From contig OZ024735.1 in assembly GCA_964016875.1 (NCBI GenBank), positions 16,520,934 to 16,584,933 on the forward strand: a stretch of DNA of 64,000 nucleotides. The letters run 5' to 3'. Of this stretch, positions 32,800-44,835 are shown piece by piece; position 1 is the stretch's first letter; every line of letters starts with the position of its first letter. The notes beneath the pieces are model-generated. The model made no database searches and was not told the DNA's origin. It worked only from the letters and a program-made list of their open reading frames with translations. The position numbers and the translations under genes were made by a program. The stretch is from Fallopia convolvulus. Its lineage: Eukaryota > Streptophyta > Magnoliopsida > Caryophyllales > Polygonaceae.

Positions 32800-34284
32800 T
32801 AAAAACTCTTATCAATATTAACCATAAAATCAATCATCACAAATAAACTTATTCATATATAACATAACCTAAATATATAACAATCAAAACAGAATATACA
32901 GCAAAGAAAGGCAACATAAAAAGTTGAAAGAATTGACCTCCTCTTGCTCTGGCTGGGACGCACAACTGGCACAAGTCTCCTTCTCCAAACCAGATAATGA
33001 ACTAATGCAAATTTCACGATTAAAACTTCAGTTAGACCTTGTTCTGGTTGGGACGCACAATTAAATTTGAATAAGATACAATAAGGGTTATGAATAAATG
33101 AATAAGCACAAATTACCTCTAAAACCCGTAGCTCTTGAGAAGATTGGCATATCTGAGGTGCTTTTAAAGTGCTTTAGGAATACCTATTTATCAAAATATA
33201 AATAAGAAATATAATTATTAAAATTATAACAGTCAAATATATAATCTTTGATATTGCGTAACAACCTATTCAGTCTCACAGTTTTTACGGGATAGTAATT
33301 ATCTCAACAGATTTCTCATCTAGATTAATCTTTCTCCTAATATTAAAATGTATTAAAATCTCTTTACAAAAAAATTGACCAAAAAACAATATCTTTTTAA
33401 AAGTTTGTTAGCAAGAGTAGCCGGTATCTTTTCCTTAACTAATTCTATTGATATACTGCACATATCTTATCAGATTTAGTATCTTGTACCTCTTATACTA
33501 TATCTTTCCATCAATTTGTTTAAATTGTTTAAGAAAATGTCAACTGCAACAACAACGGGCCAGTAAGCTTCCAAGTTAATATAGCTACAACCTAGAAGGT
33601 AATTAGAGAGTACAAAAGCAACTCCTCTCCTGGTATGTATAATGGATGATACCTGGTTGGTGTGACTACACTTCTTCTTCCTTCAATTAACATTGTTAGT
33701 AGTTCCAAAGATTCAGTGTAAAAGTCACATCAGTTCAACACAAAGTCCGAACCCAAAGTAATTGAAGGCACGTACACGATATTACCCAACCAAAAGTAGT
33801 TCTAAATCAAACCCGAAATGATTCGATATGGAATGAGCTGAAAAAATAGTAAATCACAACAACAAGTAGAAGGTCATAACCAACCAGGCCAAAAGCCCCT
33901 AAAAATGCAGGCTAATTCACTAGATTCCAGAAGAACTCGTTTGAAACTACTGCACAGTGCACACAATACAGCCCAAAAAACGGAGAAACAGCAAGAGAAA
34001 GAGACAATAGAAAGAATCATACTCGAGAGCTCGAACAAGGTCACAGATAAATTCATCAATTAATAAAGAAGAAAAAATTATCCAAACAATGAACAATTGA
34101 CAGAGAGAAATGGGAGAACCGCTGAATTGCACGGAAGGATGATTGAGACTCACCTTCGATCGTGTTGAAGATCCTGATTTCAGTCTGCAGCCGAGAAGAA
34201 TGGCAAGTGAAAGTTGACGGCTGCTGCTGCGTTGAGGCGAGTTTCTCCCCAAATTCCACCAAATTGGAAAGATCGAATATCCCT
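32800..34284. other. Harbinger interior/terminal region without intact gene
   Basis: No convincing coding sequence is seen. The phrase CTGG-TGGGACGCACAA occurs twice (32949-32965 and 33043-33060). Small ORFs at 33874-34355 are hydrophobic or low-complexity translations of the CT-rich end of the Harbinger element and are not supported as genes. Confidence 0.4.
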
Positions 34285-34575
34285 CCCCTTCCGCAATTAT
34301 TTCCCCTCCTTTTCTTTTTATTTCTTTCCATTTCTCTCCTTAAAAAGTTAACCAAACAAGGGAAAATAGACCCCCCTATTTACTCCCCTTAAAATCCCTC
34401 CTAATGAACCCAACCAAACACGCTGTAAGTATAGTATGCGCTGCATTTGGTTGGAAATTTTTGAGCTGAAAACTGAGTTTGTAGCCCATGACACAGCCGC
34501 GTTTTGTTGCTCCAACAAACGGATCCTATGCCATGCGTCACCTTATATGGCCTGTCCAACGGTTACGAGGGAAAA

Positions 34576-34614
34576 ACTTAGAGGGAAAAACTCTTATATA
34601 TTCTGTTGTAAATC
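34576..34614. repeat. Extra partial copia LTR sequence next to left LTR
   Basis: CTTAGAGGGAAAAACTCTTA (about 34578-34600) immediately before the left copia LTR is identical to a segment inside that LTR (34664-34685) and is followed by TTCTGTTGTAAATC. So a short copy of LTR sequence abuts the element end. It could be a remnant of an older LTR into which the element inserted, or a local duplication. Confidence 0.6.
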
Positions 34615-34886
34615 TGTTGTAATATTGGTGAGATTTGAACTCAATATAGAAGTGGAATAAAGCTTAGAGGGAAAAACTCTTATATATTCTTCTTTTCTTC
34701 TTATATATTTTTGTCTTTCTATACAAGCCTCTATTTACATGCTAGTGGTGACAAATGTTACATCATTACACTTAATAAGAAATGTTACATATGTATGCTT
34801 AATGGAGAGTTGAATAGGAGAGTTAATTGGTCAAAGAGTAACTTAAGGTTACATTCAACCTTATAACTTAAGGTATATTTACAACA
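34615..34886 (-). repeat. Copia 3' LTR
   Basis: 272 bp, TGTTGT...ACAACA, paired with 40418-40689. In element orientation this is the downstream LTR, preceded by the purine tract at 34887-34897. Confidence 0.92.
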
Positions 34887-35321
34887 CTCCCCCTTTGAAT
34901 GTACACCTTAGTAGTTTGTGTATTTCCTCGTTAAAAACCTTCACTTGGAAAAACCCTGTGGGATAAGAACCAAGATAAAGGAAAAAGGAGTACAACACAT
35001 ATATAAAGTTCTCTCTCCCTTAATTTAGCGAACATCTTTCAAGGAGTGCAACCTTGAATCTCTTATATGCTTTTATATTGCCTCATTAAAACCCTCGTCG
35101 GGCAAAATCCAGTGGGACAAAAAGCCGATCGAAGGGAAAAAGAGTGCAACGAATATAATATATGGTCTCCCTGATTTCAATGTATGTCTCGAAGTCTGCA
35201 CATTCCAATCCCGAATACCAATTCTCCAAATTTCATGGGGACCATAGACTTTGTGAAAAAATCAGCCAAGTTGTCATTTGAGCTAATTTGTTGGATATCA
35301 ACTTGTCCCGCTTCTTCTAAC

Positions 35322-36888
35322 TCACGAGTAGAGAAAAACTTTGGCAATTATATGTTTTGTGCGGTCTCCCTTGATATAGCCTTTCTTCATCTGAGCAACG
35401 CATGTTGAGTTGTCTTCATATAATATTGTTGGATCATTGGTGATGGGACTCATTCCACATTCTTTTTGAATAAATTGAATCATTGCCCGCAGTGTTACAC
35501 ATTCTCTCCCTGCCTCATACAAAGCAATCAATTCTGCTTGATTTGATGATGTGGCTATCACAATTTTCTTTGTTGATTTCCATGAGATGGTTGTACCCCC
35601 ATATGTAAACACATAACCATTTTGTGACTTGGCTTTGTGTGGATCAGATAAATAACCTGCATCTGCATATCCGACCAAAGTGACATCCTTTTGGATACGG
35701 TAGAACAACCCAAGATCATGTGTACCTCGAAGGTAGCGGAATATATGTTTGACTCCATTCCAATGCCTCCTAGTGGGTGCAGAACTATGCATGGATAACA
35801 AATTTACTGCAAAAGCAATATCTGGTCTTGTATTGTTAATCAAATACAATAGAGCACCAATTGCACTTAAATATGGCACCTCAGGACCAAGAAATTCTTC
35901 ATCCTCTTCTCGGGGATGAAATTGTTCCTTTTCAACATTGAGAGATCGGACTTCCATGAGAGAGGTCAAAGGATGTGCCTTGTCCATATAAAATCTTTTA
36001 AAATTTTTCTCAACATAGTTAGATTGTGGATAAAAATTCCATCCTTTAGGTGCTCAATTTGTAATCCAAGGCAAAATTTTGTTTTACCAAGGTCCTTCAT
36101 CTCGAATTCTTTCATCAATTATTTTGCAGTATCTTGGATTTCCTTTGAAGTTCCAATGATGTTCAAATCATCAACATAGACTACAATAATAACAAATCCA
36201 TTTTCGGATTGTTTGATGAAAACACACGGACAAATGACATCATTCTTATATCCCTCTTTCATAAGGTATTCACTCAGGTGGTTATACCACATTCGTCCGG
36301 ATTGTTTTAATCCATACAATGACCTTCTTAGTTTTATGGAAAACATTTGTCGAGATCCACAATTTTCAGGCTCAGGCAGTTTTAGTCCTTCTGGGACTTT
36401 CATATAGATGTCCGTATCAAGTGAACCATACAAATATGCAGTAACGACATCCATGAGGCGCATTTTTAGTTTTTCAAAGACAGTAAGGCCAATTAAAAAT
36501 CTCAATGTAGTTGCATCGACTACTAGAGAGTAGGTTTTCTCATAATCAATTCCAAGAATTTGGGAAAAACCTTGGGCCACAAGTCTTGCCTTATATCTTA
36601 CAATTTCATCTTCTCATTTCGTTTTCGTAGGAAAACCCATTTGTAGCTTATTGGTTTTACACCTTTTGGAGTATGAACTACAGGCCCAAAAACTTCTCTT
36701 TTTTCAAGTGCTTTTAATTCTGCCTCAATGACTTCTTTCCATTTTGGCCAATCCTTCCTGCAGCGACATTCGTCCATTGATTTTGGCTCAATGTCATCAT
36801 CTTCAGTCACAATATCAGTAGCCACTAAGTAGGCAAATATATCATCAATCATGATATCCTTTTTATTCCACTGTATGCCTGTTTGCAC
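35322..36888 (-). pseudogene. Copia reverse transcriptase and RNase H
   Basis: From 36888 the - strand encodes CRKDWPKWKEVIEAELKALE, then VHTPKGVKPISYKWVF, the N-terminal part of the copia reverse transcriptase. After a frame break come QGFSQILGIDYEKTYS (36580 down), LMDVVTAYLYGSLDTDIYM (usually 'DVKTAFL-G'), RRSLYGLKQSGRMWYNHL and the catalytic VVYVDDLNIIG. 35987-35322 continues with LGPEVPYLSAIGALLYLINN, RPDIAFAVNLL and the RNase H region VGYADAGYLSDP, SWKSTKKIVIATSSNQAELI and CVAQMKKGYIKGDRTKHI. Frame changes at about 36600 and 36000-36120 make it non-functional. Confidence 0.92.
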
Positions 36889-37122
36889 ATAATTTATGAA
36901 AATCTCAAAATTGTCAATATTTTCATTATTATCTAGGATATCTTCTCTTGAGAAATTTTGTTCTTCAATCTCTTTGCCTTTATCATTATTTTCATGATCT
37001 ATTGTGGCTTTTCCTGCTATAGTCTTTTGGTTCTTTAACTTCCTTGACTTTAATTATTTTGAACCTAGTGGCCTATCACGCTTTCTACGCATTGTAGACT
37101 CACTTGCAATGGGCAGGTCTGA

Positions 37123-38300
37123 CTATCCAATGGGTATTTCAATCCTTGTAGGAGCATTTGCTGTAGGTATATATGACTTAGTTATCTTCTTTGTGTCTGT
37201 AAATGCATCAAGTAACTGATTTGCAATATTTTGAAGATGAATAATCTGTTGGATTTCTTGTTCACACATTTTTGTTCTTGGATCAAGATGAGATAATGTT
37301 GTTGCATTCCATGTGATTTCTTTCACATTTGGGTCCATTTTTTTCTTCTCTCCACCTAAAATTGGGAAATTATTTTGGTCAAAATGAAAATCAGCATATC
37401 TAGCTGTAAACAAGTCACTAGTTGTTGGTTCAAGATATCTAATAATCGAGGGGGATTCAAAACCAACATAAATCCCAATCTTCTTTGTGGACCCATCTTT
37501 GTACGCCGATGAGGAGCTATTGGGACATAAACTGCACATCCAAATATTTTTAAATGTGAAATGTTTGGCTCCTTACCAGATACCAATTGCATCGGGGAAT
37601 GTTCATGATTTGCACTTGGTCTTAATCGAATCAAGCTTGCAGCATGAAATATTGCATGTCCCCATGCAAATGATGGTAACTTTGATATCATAAGCAATGG
37701 TCTAGCAATTAATTATAATCGCTTTATTAATGACTCAACGAGACCATTTTGTGTGTGAACATGTCCCACTAGAGGCTCTATATCAATCCCAATTGACATA
37801 CAATAGTCGTTGAAAGTTTGTGATTTAAATTCTCCTACATTATCAAGTCGGATTTTCTTTATTGTATAATCCGGAAATTAAGCCCTCAATCAGATTATTT
37901 GAGCAAGGAGTTTAGCAAATGCAACATTTCTAGTTGACAAATAAACTTACATGTGACCAACGTGTGGATGCATCTATTAGCACCATAAGATATCAAAATG
38001 GTCCACATGGTTGAACAATTGGTCTACATATATGTCCTTGGACTCTTTCTAAGAATGTTGGAGTCTCACTTGCAATTTTAATTTTAGAAGGCTTGATAAT
38101 CAACTTTCCAAGTGAGCAAGCATTGCAAGTAAAATCACTAGACAAAAGAACCTTAATGTTCTTTAATGGGTGTCTTAGTGAATTCTTTATGATTTTATGC
38201 ATCATTCTTGATCCTGGATGACCTAAGCGGTCATGCCACAATGTAAATGTAGGTTGAGCATTTGACCTTTTATTGGTCGTTGTATTAACCTCAAACGGAT
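37123..38300 (-). pseudogene. Copia integrase region
   Basis: 38241-38000 encodes MWHDRLGHPGSRMMHKII and then CNACSLGKLIIKPS. This is the GAG-pre-integrase HHCC zinc-binding domain (H-x-R-x-GH ... C-x2-C). The catalytic core (38000-37700) has several stops and shifts, but LVGHVHTQNGLVES-like sequence is visible around 37740-37770. 37697-37356 gives LPSFAWGHAIFHAASLIRLR, PMQLVSGKEPNISHLKIFG and CAVYVPIAPHRRTKMGPQ, the C-terminal core and GKEP/IFGC part typical of copia integrases. 37539-37123 is the variable linker towards reverse transcriptase. Confidence 0.85.
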
Positions 38301-38415
38301 AGATATATGTATGTTATAATCCGGAGGCTTGCACTGGCATTTTTTCAAGGATACGTTTATAGCCAGATTCATGTGTTATGATGCACAAATATTCTCTCCC
38401 GTTTTCATTCATGGT

Positions 38416-38688
38416 TTACATATGAAACCCATTTTGACGCACATCTTTAAAACTCAATAAATTTCTTGGAGATTTACTTGAATATAATGCGTCATTTATT
38501 ATTAATTTTGTTCCCTTTGGAAGTAGAATAATAGCTCTTCCTGAGCCTTCGATAAGGTTTGACACACCAGATATTGTAGTAACATTGTCTTCAGAGGCTT
38601 TCAACTTTGTGAAGTATTCTTTATTTCTTAAAATAGTGTGTGTCGTTGCACTGTCTATGAGACATTGCTCCTTCCCATCGGGTTTCAC
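38416..38688 (-). pseudogene. Copia aspartic protease
   Basis: The short - strand frame contains CLIDSATTHTILRNKEYF. This is the copia protease active-site pattern, with D-S-A-T in place of the common D-S-G-A/C, followed by GRAIILLPKGTKLIINDALY and SPRNLLSF, the second conserved block. Length and order fit a protease between gag and integrase. It is cut from both neighbours by stops. Confidence 0.8.
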
Positions 38689-39066
38689 TTTAGGTGATCC
38701 ATGTTTTCTATATAAATGGAGAAAATAAAGATCAAGACATTAATAATAAAATTATTATAATAAAATTATATAGATATCATACAAGGATAATTATATCGTA
38801 TTAAAGTCCTTCAAGTTTGAATTTAAGAAAAGCATACTACAATAACAAAAGACATTGCAACATTTTATTTAAGAAGGAATATAATATAGATATTTAGAGG
38901 CTATTGTCTTCATTTAGGCCTCTAATGCAAAGTCATCATTATTCTCAAGATTGAGAAAATTAGAGACATCCAAACTAGTCACTAGCGGTTTACTCATGCC
39001 TTCATTTTCCATGTAATTGGTCTCTGTAACCTTTTCATTATTCTTTTGAGCTTGATAGAGATTCAC

Positions 39067-39975
39067 CTAGTGGGGAGCTGTGTGGCATATCTTTGACCAG
39101 TGACCAGTCTTGCCACATCTGTAGCATATAGTTTTGGATTTCTGAGAAGATCCTTTTTGATCCGCTTGGACCTTTCGCTTTCCATCCCTCTTGTTGTCAT
39201 CATTCTCATGGTGATTATCATGACTTTTATTATAGTGTTGACCATGACCACGACCACGACCATGACCAGGACCACCACGACCACGGACAAGGCCACGTCC
39301 ACGTTCACGACCATTATGGCATCTTGATTGTTGCCCACATTCATTTTCATTTCCGTCTTGGAATCCCTTATCCGTAGCATTTGCTTCCGGAGGTGCAATT
39401 GAGCCTGTTGGCCTGAGATTGTGGTTTTTCATCAAGAGCTCATTGTTCTTTTCAGCAACCAGCAATACTTTCAACAAATCAGAATATCTCTTGAAACCTC
39501 TCTCTATATTGTTGTTGTAACAACACATTTGAGGCATGCATAGTGGAGAAAGTTCTCTCCAACATTTCTTGTTGGGTAATCATATGGCCACATAGTCTCA
39601 ATTGAGATGTGATCCTATGAATAGAACTATTCTACTCGGTGATGGACTTATAGTCCTGGAACCTTAAAGTGTTCCATTCATATAGTGCTTGTGGGAGCAA
39701 GACCTCATTTTGATGGCCATAACGCTCATTTAAGCTATCCCACAATTCTATTGGATCCTCCACAAACAAGTACTCAGTTTTGAGACTTTCGTGAATATGG
39801 TGGCGGATAAACACAATGGATTTTGCCTTTTCTTGAGGGGTGGCATCGTTGTTTGCCACTATTGTTTTTCAAGGCCATTTGCTTTAAGGTGAGCCATGGC
39901 ATCAACCCTCCATTCGAGGAATTTTTGACACGACAAGTTAAGGATGTCAAACTCTCTTTTAGCGATGCTTGTCAT
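39067..39975 (-). pseudogene. Copia Gag with zinc knuckle
   Basis: The likely start is the ATG at 39975 (MTSIAKREFDILNLS). The sequence goes through FLEWRVDAMAHLKANGL, a frame change near 39855, then SIVFIRHHIHESLKTEYL and LWDSLNERYGHQNEVLLP, a stop at 39632, and QLRLCGHMITQQEMLE with further capsid-type sequence. The C-terminal part (39537-39067) is Gly/Arg/His-rich and holds the nucleocapsid CCHC knuckle CYRCGKTGHWSKIC. The opposite-strand Thr-rich ORF at 39100-39327 is a shadow of the GRG-rich region. Confidence 0.9.
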
Positions 39976-40417
39976 TTAGGTACTACATATAAAGATTATA
40001 AACAATAATTAATCAATATGTTTAACATTATGCATATATTATATATGAGTCGTCTTGAGTCTGATTTAGATCGGTTTTGAATAAGCTTTCTCTTGTTCTC
40101 ATTATAAAAACAATATCATACTTATTTTATTTTGAGTAAAACATTTTTCACAATTTATACGATGAATTCAAAATTTTCTTTGTATCTTATATCAATCCAA
40201 AAACATGCTCCTATTTTATTAAAAAAACTTTCCAAAATCGTTGAAGACAAAATGAGTTTCTGATGTAGAAGATCCCGAATAGGGCAACTATAGAGCATAC
40301 TCCTCAAAACAATTTTCGTAAAACTTTTTGCATGATTGAAAATAACAAGAGATAGAAAATTATACCTTGAAGATTAACAAAGATCAAATTAGAGAATAGA
40401 GACTCGTGCTGATAACG

Positions 40418-40689
40418 TGTTGTAATATTGATGAGATTTGAACTCAATATAGAAGTGGAATAAAGCTTAGAGGGAAAAACTCTTATATATTCTTCTTTTC
40501 TTATTATATATTTTTGTCTCTCTACATAAACCTCTATTTATAGGCTAGTGGTGGCAAATGTAACACCATTACACTTAAAAAGAAATGTTACATATGTAAG
40601 CTTAATGGAGAGTTGAATAGGAGAGTTAATTGGCAAAAGAGTAACCTAAGGTTACATTCAACCTTATAACTTAAGGTATATTGACAACA
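40418..40689 (-). repeat. Copia 5' LTR
   Basis: 272-bp partner of 34615-34886. In element orientation this is the upstream LTR, followed by the primer-binding region at 40403-40417. Confidence 0.92.
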
Positions 40690-40804
40690 AAATAAAGTAA
40701 AATTAATATTTTTATCTTTTTTTTTTATCAACCCATTGACAATTCTATATATGTTGTAATTTAATTTTTTTTTGAATGTATAAGGAATGTAAATAGAATA
40801 ATTC

Positions 40805-41005
40805 TAATACCTTCTCTACTGAGGCCACCACCTTCCATTATATTCAATGTCCGAGATCCCGAGACCCTCATCGTCCAATATATTCAATGCATCTCTCCAC
40901 CTGAGGCCACCACCTCCCCATATTCAAATTATTTCGCTAGCCAAGGACAACACCTTCAACTATATTCAATGCATCTCTTTGTTTGAGGCCACCAGTCCCT
41001 AGCCA
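40805..41005. repeat. Minisatellite, about 60 bp units
   Basis: Imperfect units of the form TGAGGCCACCACCT-CC...ATATTCAATGCATCTCT recur three to four times (40819, 40900, 40950 region, 40985). No ORF or element signal is present. The surrounding 40690-41268 otherwise shows only AT-rich spacer. Confidence 0.65.
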
Positions 41006-41267
41006 TTTTACCATATTCTTCCTATATATACAAGAGCAATTAGTGCCTCGTACCCTATTTTATAAAACACTTTGCAAATATGCCTTGTTATTTTTCAAAG
41101 TTGCATTCATACCCAAAAAATAGCACAATTAATTCAATTTTCTTTATAATTGAAAACAACAAAATAAAAAAAAAAATTTAAATAATTTTTGTTTTAAACT
41201 AAAATGATTTTTACAATTTAAAGAAAACACTAGAGTTAAAATAAAATGGTTTATTATTGTTTCTTTG

Positions 41268-42775
41268 AAGATTGATATCTTTCTAAAATCCCCGTAATAT
41301 TTCTCCATTTAGATGTAAAAGGAAAGATAAGATATGCTTCGTAACACATTTAATTGAGCATGCTTTTCCTTTTTAAATACGTGACAAGAAGGATGATAAT
41401 ATAATCTACAAGAGAGACAGTATACAAATTAACCTTGTAGACTTGGACGGAAATCATAACCAACTAGTTTATTTTACAACATCTTTTGCTTTCTTTTTAA
41501 TTTTGTCGTTCTTAATTTAAAATCATAACAAACCAAGTTATTTTACAATATCTTGTATTTTTATTTTATTCATTTTTTATTTTCATTATTTTAATTTAAA
41601 AATTCATTTAGAAAATTCATTATTGATTTAATTTCATATAATTAAAGAGTCACCATTAGTAATTAACATAACTAGTTGCTTCGACTTGAAAATACACAAA
41701 TCGTAATTAATTTGAAGCAAGGAGGAATTATCTAAACAAGTCAATAGGATACAATTTACCCATGTTGACGTAGATTAGAATACGTGACTTCTTCACTAAG
41801 ATGAAAAGATGAAGCAACCTAGACGAATGGGGAAGGATTATGTGGAATTAGAGCAGTGAAAACATGAACCGACCTGCAACCCGAATCGTCCAAAATTTTT
41901 AAGGTCAAGACAAAAAATTGAACCTGAAACCCAATGTAAACCGAACCCGATAGACCTGCAACCCGTTGGGGTGAAACCCGAAACCCGTTGGATTGACAAA
42001 TTTAGTATATTTATAAAAATGTATAAATTTAATTAAAACATATAATATATTTTACTATTAAAATACATAAAAATTATATATTATAATTAAATTTCATTAT
42101 TTAATTAAATTTTTATTTTAATAATCATAAACAATTCGACGTTTTTGACACGTTGGTCAATTTGACCCGTCTGAAAAGACGCAGCAAGTCGACCCGATTT
42201 AACCCGTGACTCGTAATGATTCGAACCCGACTAACCCGAACCCGAAATGACCGAACCCGACCCGACCCGATTGATAGGTCTATGTAGAATACATGTTTAA
42301 AATTGATATCTTTGAAGATTGATATCATTCTAAAACTTCGTTAATATTTCTCTTTTACATGTAAAAGAAAAGATAAGATATGCTTCGTAACAAATCTAAT
42401 TGCGTAGGCTTTTCCTTTTTCCTTTTTAAATACATGGCAAGATAATATAGAAGGATGACAGTATAATCTATAAGGCTGGCAATATACAAATTAGACCTGG
42501 TAGATTTTGGCAAAATCATAACCAACTAGCTAGTTTATTTTACAATATCTTTACTTTACTTTTATCTTCTTCTTTTTTAATTTTTTTTAATTTAAAATCT
42601 TAACCAACTAAATTATTTAACAATATCTTTTACTTTTACTTTTTTACTTTTTATCTTTATTTAAAAATCGTAAATATCTTGCATTTTTTTTATTTATGTT
42701 ATTTTAATATAAAAATTCATTTAGTGATTTAATTAATGATTTAATTTCACATAATTAAAGAGTTTTTTTTTCAAA
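41268..42775. repeat. Local duplication of a 0.4 kb segment
   Basis: The segment at 41268-41660 (starting GAAGATTGATATC-TTCTAAAA, containing AGATAAGATATGCTTCGTAA and AATCATAACCAACTAG) recurs in the same orientation at about 42308-42770 with moderate divergence. The interval between them holds spacer and the hAT MITE 41849-42282. No coding signal is present in either copy. Confidence 0.8.
41849..42282. mobile_element. hAT-type MITE, relative of 2815-3944
   Basis: It starts TAGAGCAGTG and ends TTGATAGGTCTA, flanked by TGTGGAAT (41841-41848) and TGTAGAAT (42283-42290), an 8-bp duplication with one mismatch. The interior matches the outer hAT MITE at 2815 along its length (AACCCGACAGACCTG-AACCCGTTGG blocks, AT-rich middle, GACCCGATT-AACCCGTGACT-GTAAT). 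It lacks the insertion present there, so it shows the empty form of that site. Confidence 0.85.
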
Positions 42776-42969
42776 AATCTATATTCAAACAAAAGTATAA
42801 AATAATGGAATATTTATTGCAAAAATATCCTCAAGGGCATGCTTTGCGATTTGGTAGATTATGTGGTACTCTTATAAACTTTTATTCTGGTGAGGGTACC
42901 CTTGCAAATCCACCTATATACAATCTTTACTTCAAGGAAAGAAATACCAAACAAGTTCCCTCAACTTTA

Positions 42970-43642
42970 GGCGTTTGGTATAAAATCAAGTTTGGGTTTG
43001 GAATGAGGTATGGGGTTGAAAAGGTATGGGGGTTAGAATTTGATTCTTGAAAACATGTGTTTGGTTATTATCTTAGAATGAGATTGCTATATAACTAGAT
43101 CACTAAAACTAAGCAATGAAATTGTTATGTAATTAGGGCACGTAATTTAGGATCAAATGAGAGAATAGGCTGATTTTCAACCAAAAAAAAGAGAGAGAAA
43201 GGGCTGATTTTTATTGTTCTCCATTGACACACTATAGAAAAGCTTGAGTTGATTTTGCATATATTGAAATCAATTCAAACCTGGGGGCTAGGGCTATGTC
43301 TATTCAGACTTAAATCCAATGGCCTGAGCAATAAATTGGGCAGAAGAAATTCGAAACCAATCAAACCACACAAATTTGAAACTGAACAATAAGAAAAAAA
43401 AATTCAATAAGTCAGTGGAAAAGAGGAACGAGCAATTTGAAGAAACGACTAGAAAGGAGAAGCCAGATACGTCAAAGGGATGTTGAGCGGCGTAGAAGAG
43501 AAGACGAGAGGAGGGTTGGATTTTAATTTCATTCCAAATGGGAATGAAATCTCATACCCGAGGGAGGGGTAGAGTTTGAGAACCCCATATCTATCAGGTT
43601 TAGGGTATCGGTTTGAAAATGCAAAAATAGCATACCAAACAC
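42970..43642. mobile_element. Possible Harbinger-type MITE relic
   Basis: Left end GGCGTTTGGTATAAAATC follows TTA; the inverted right end reads GTGTTTGGTATGCTATTTT. Inner inverted segments (GGTATGGGGTT / ACCCCATAT) support an element, but the right-hand target-site duplication is not clear. The small ORFs at 42805-43050 and 43529-43732 have no family signal. Confidence 0.4.
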
Positions 43643-43814
43643 TAGGTATGGGGTTTCCATTTCTGAACCCGATACCTTCATTCTCCCATATTTTACTCTC
43701 CCGATTGTTTTAGTAATCATTTCGCGTTTCAATCACACATGATCCCTTCCAAAACATCATAGAGTTGTTGTTTTTTTAATTTTGGATCAAGCTCATCATC
43801 TGATGATTCTGAAT

Positions 43815-44420
43815 ACATAATTAATGAAAGGTTGGATAGAGTGGTGGCGCTAGTAACATAACAGTTCAAAGAGCTCTCGACCAAGGAGAGGACATAGATA
43901 AGTTGCGCGAGATCGTGAAAATGGTCATCAACAACTAATCAAAGATTATTTCTCTAAAGAACCACCTGTTGGTGTATACTAACGACCAATTTCATAATTA
44001 ATGAAAGGTTGGATAGAGTGGCGGTCAAAGGTGTAGTGATTTGCTTGAAATCAAGAGACATATCGAAAGGACATGGAACAAGCTTTTGAAGTCTTCCAAG
44101 CTCGATTTGCTATAGTGAAGAGCCCAACTTTTGCATGGGATTCTTGTCACATTTGCAAAATAATGAAAGTGTGCATAATTTTGCACAATGATAGTGGAGG
44201 ATGGACGAGATACATACATTTTTTTTTGTGATAGCCGACACAATTTTCCTAAATCGACCAACTTCCATGAAGGACTACATAACCGTTTGAATGTGACTTC
44301 AAGATAGGAATACCCACAAACAACTACAAGATGATTCGGTTGAGCATTTATGGTAGAAATTCGACCATGAAGGACTACATAACCGTTTGAATGTGATTTT
44401 TTTTATGTATGATTTTATAT
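43815..44420 (+). pseudogene. PIF/Harbinger transposase remnant (Plant_tran-like)
   Basis: Translating the + strand in shifting frames gives RDRENGHQQLIKDYFSKEPP at about 43905-43965, the N-terminal 'R-R-E-GH--L--DYF' motif. It continues with MEQAFEVFQARFAIVKSP, TFAWDSCHICKIMKVCIILHN (44068-44195), the conserved 'E--FGVLQ-RFAIV-GP ... CIILHNMI' block, and NTHKQLQDD then EHLW (44308-44350). The middle of the DDE domain is missing and stops are frequent. Two phrases are duplicated: ATAATTAATGAAAGGTTGGA (43819, 43995) and CATGAAGGACTACATAACCG (44267, 44369). Confidence 0.7.
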
Positions 44421-44835
44421 TTATTCGACATTTATGTGTTGGTATGGTTTTTTTACTAATTCATGTACTTGTTATAATGTATCCCCATTTTTTCAAATTT
44501 AAGTGAACTGAAGTGTGTTATTTTTTGTTTATATTAATTTCAAGCTTAATACTTTAATTACCTAATTAATAGTCAAATTATTTTAATTAAATATTTCACG
44601 GTATTAACAACTAGTACCCGAAGTCATCGTAACTTAAACAGAACTTAAGATGTGTATATTATTAAGGATCCTGTCAAAATGGGCGATGGTATGAGAAATA
44701 GGAATGAATCTTGTCCGTTCCCTCCAAAAAATCGACAACCCGAATTAGACTTTCATTAAAGAGAGTAAAAACAGGATGGACGTATTTTCCGTTCACAGAA
44801 TTTTTAAAAAATCCGTTTTTGGGGGACGCAATTAG

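Larger units (their letters stand above)
25976..34424 (-). mobile_element. Broken PIF/Harbinger element (approximate ends)
   Basis: Two kinds of evidence define it. Both borders carry similar inverted segments with TGTTTGGTT and GGGAGGG / CCCTCCC blocks: left about 25976-26060 (CTGTTTGGTTAGAAGGGAGG), right about 34285-34424 (reversed: CAGCGTGTTTGGTTGGG, with a second TTGTTTGGTTAAC). TAA follows the right end. Inside are a Harbinger ORF1-like piece (26550-27076) and a transposase piece (32455-32790), both on the - strand. The interior was invaded by an LTR element (27077-28401) and Helitron-like DNA, which removed most of the transposase. The left end in particular is approximate. Confidence 0.55.
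34615..40689 (-). mobile_element. Ty1/copia retrotransposon, degenerate, two LTRs
   Basis: The two 272-bp LTRs are 34615-34886 and 40418-40689, both TGTTGT...ACAACA, differing at about 17 positions by eye, so the insertion is not recent. On the - strand the right LTR is followed by CGTTATCAGCACGAG, a primer-binding region of a known copia type (complementary to initiator tRNA-Met in part). Before the left LTR is the purine tract CAAAGGGGGAG. Flanks AAATC and AAATA form an imperfect 5-bp duplication. Genes on the - strand follow the copia order gag, protease, integrase, reverse transcriptase, RNase H, all with stops or frameshifts. Confidence 0.93.

Noticed and set aside
39100..39398. Thr-rich (+) and Val/Met-rich (-) ORFs
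   Set aside because: Alternative frames of the repetitive GRGRGHG-coding part of the copia Gag.
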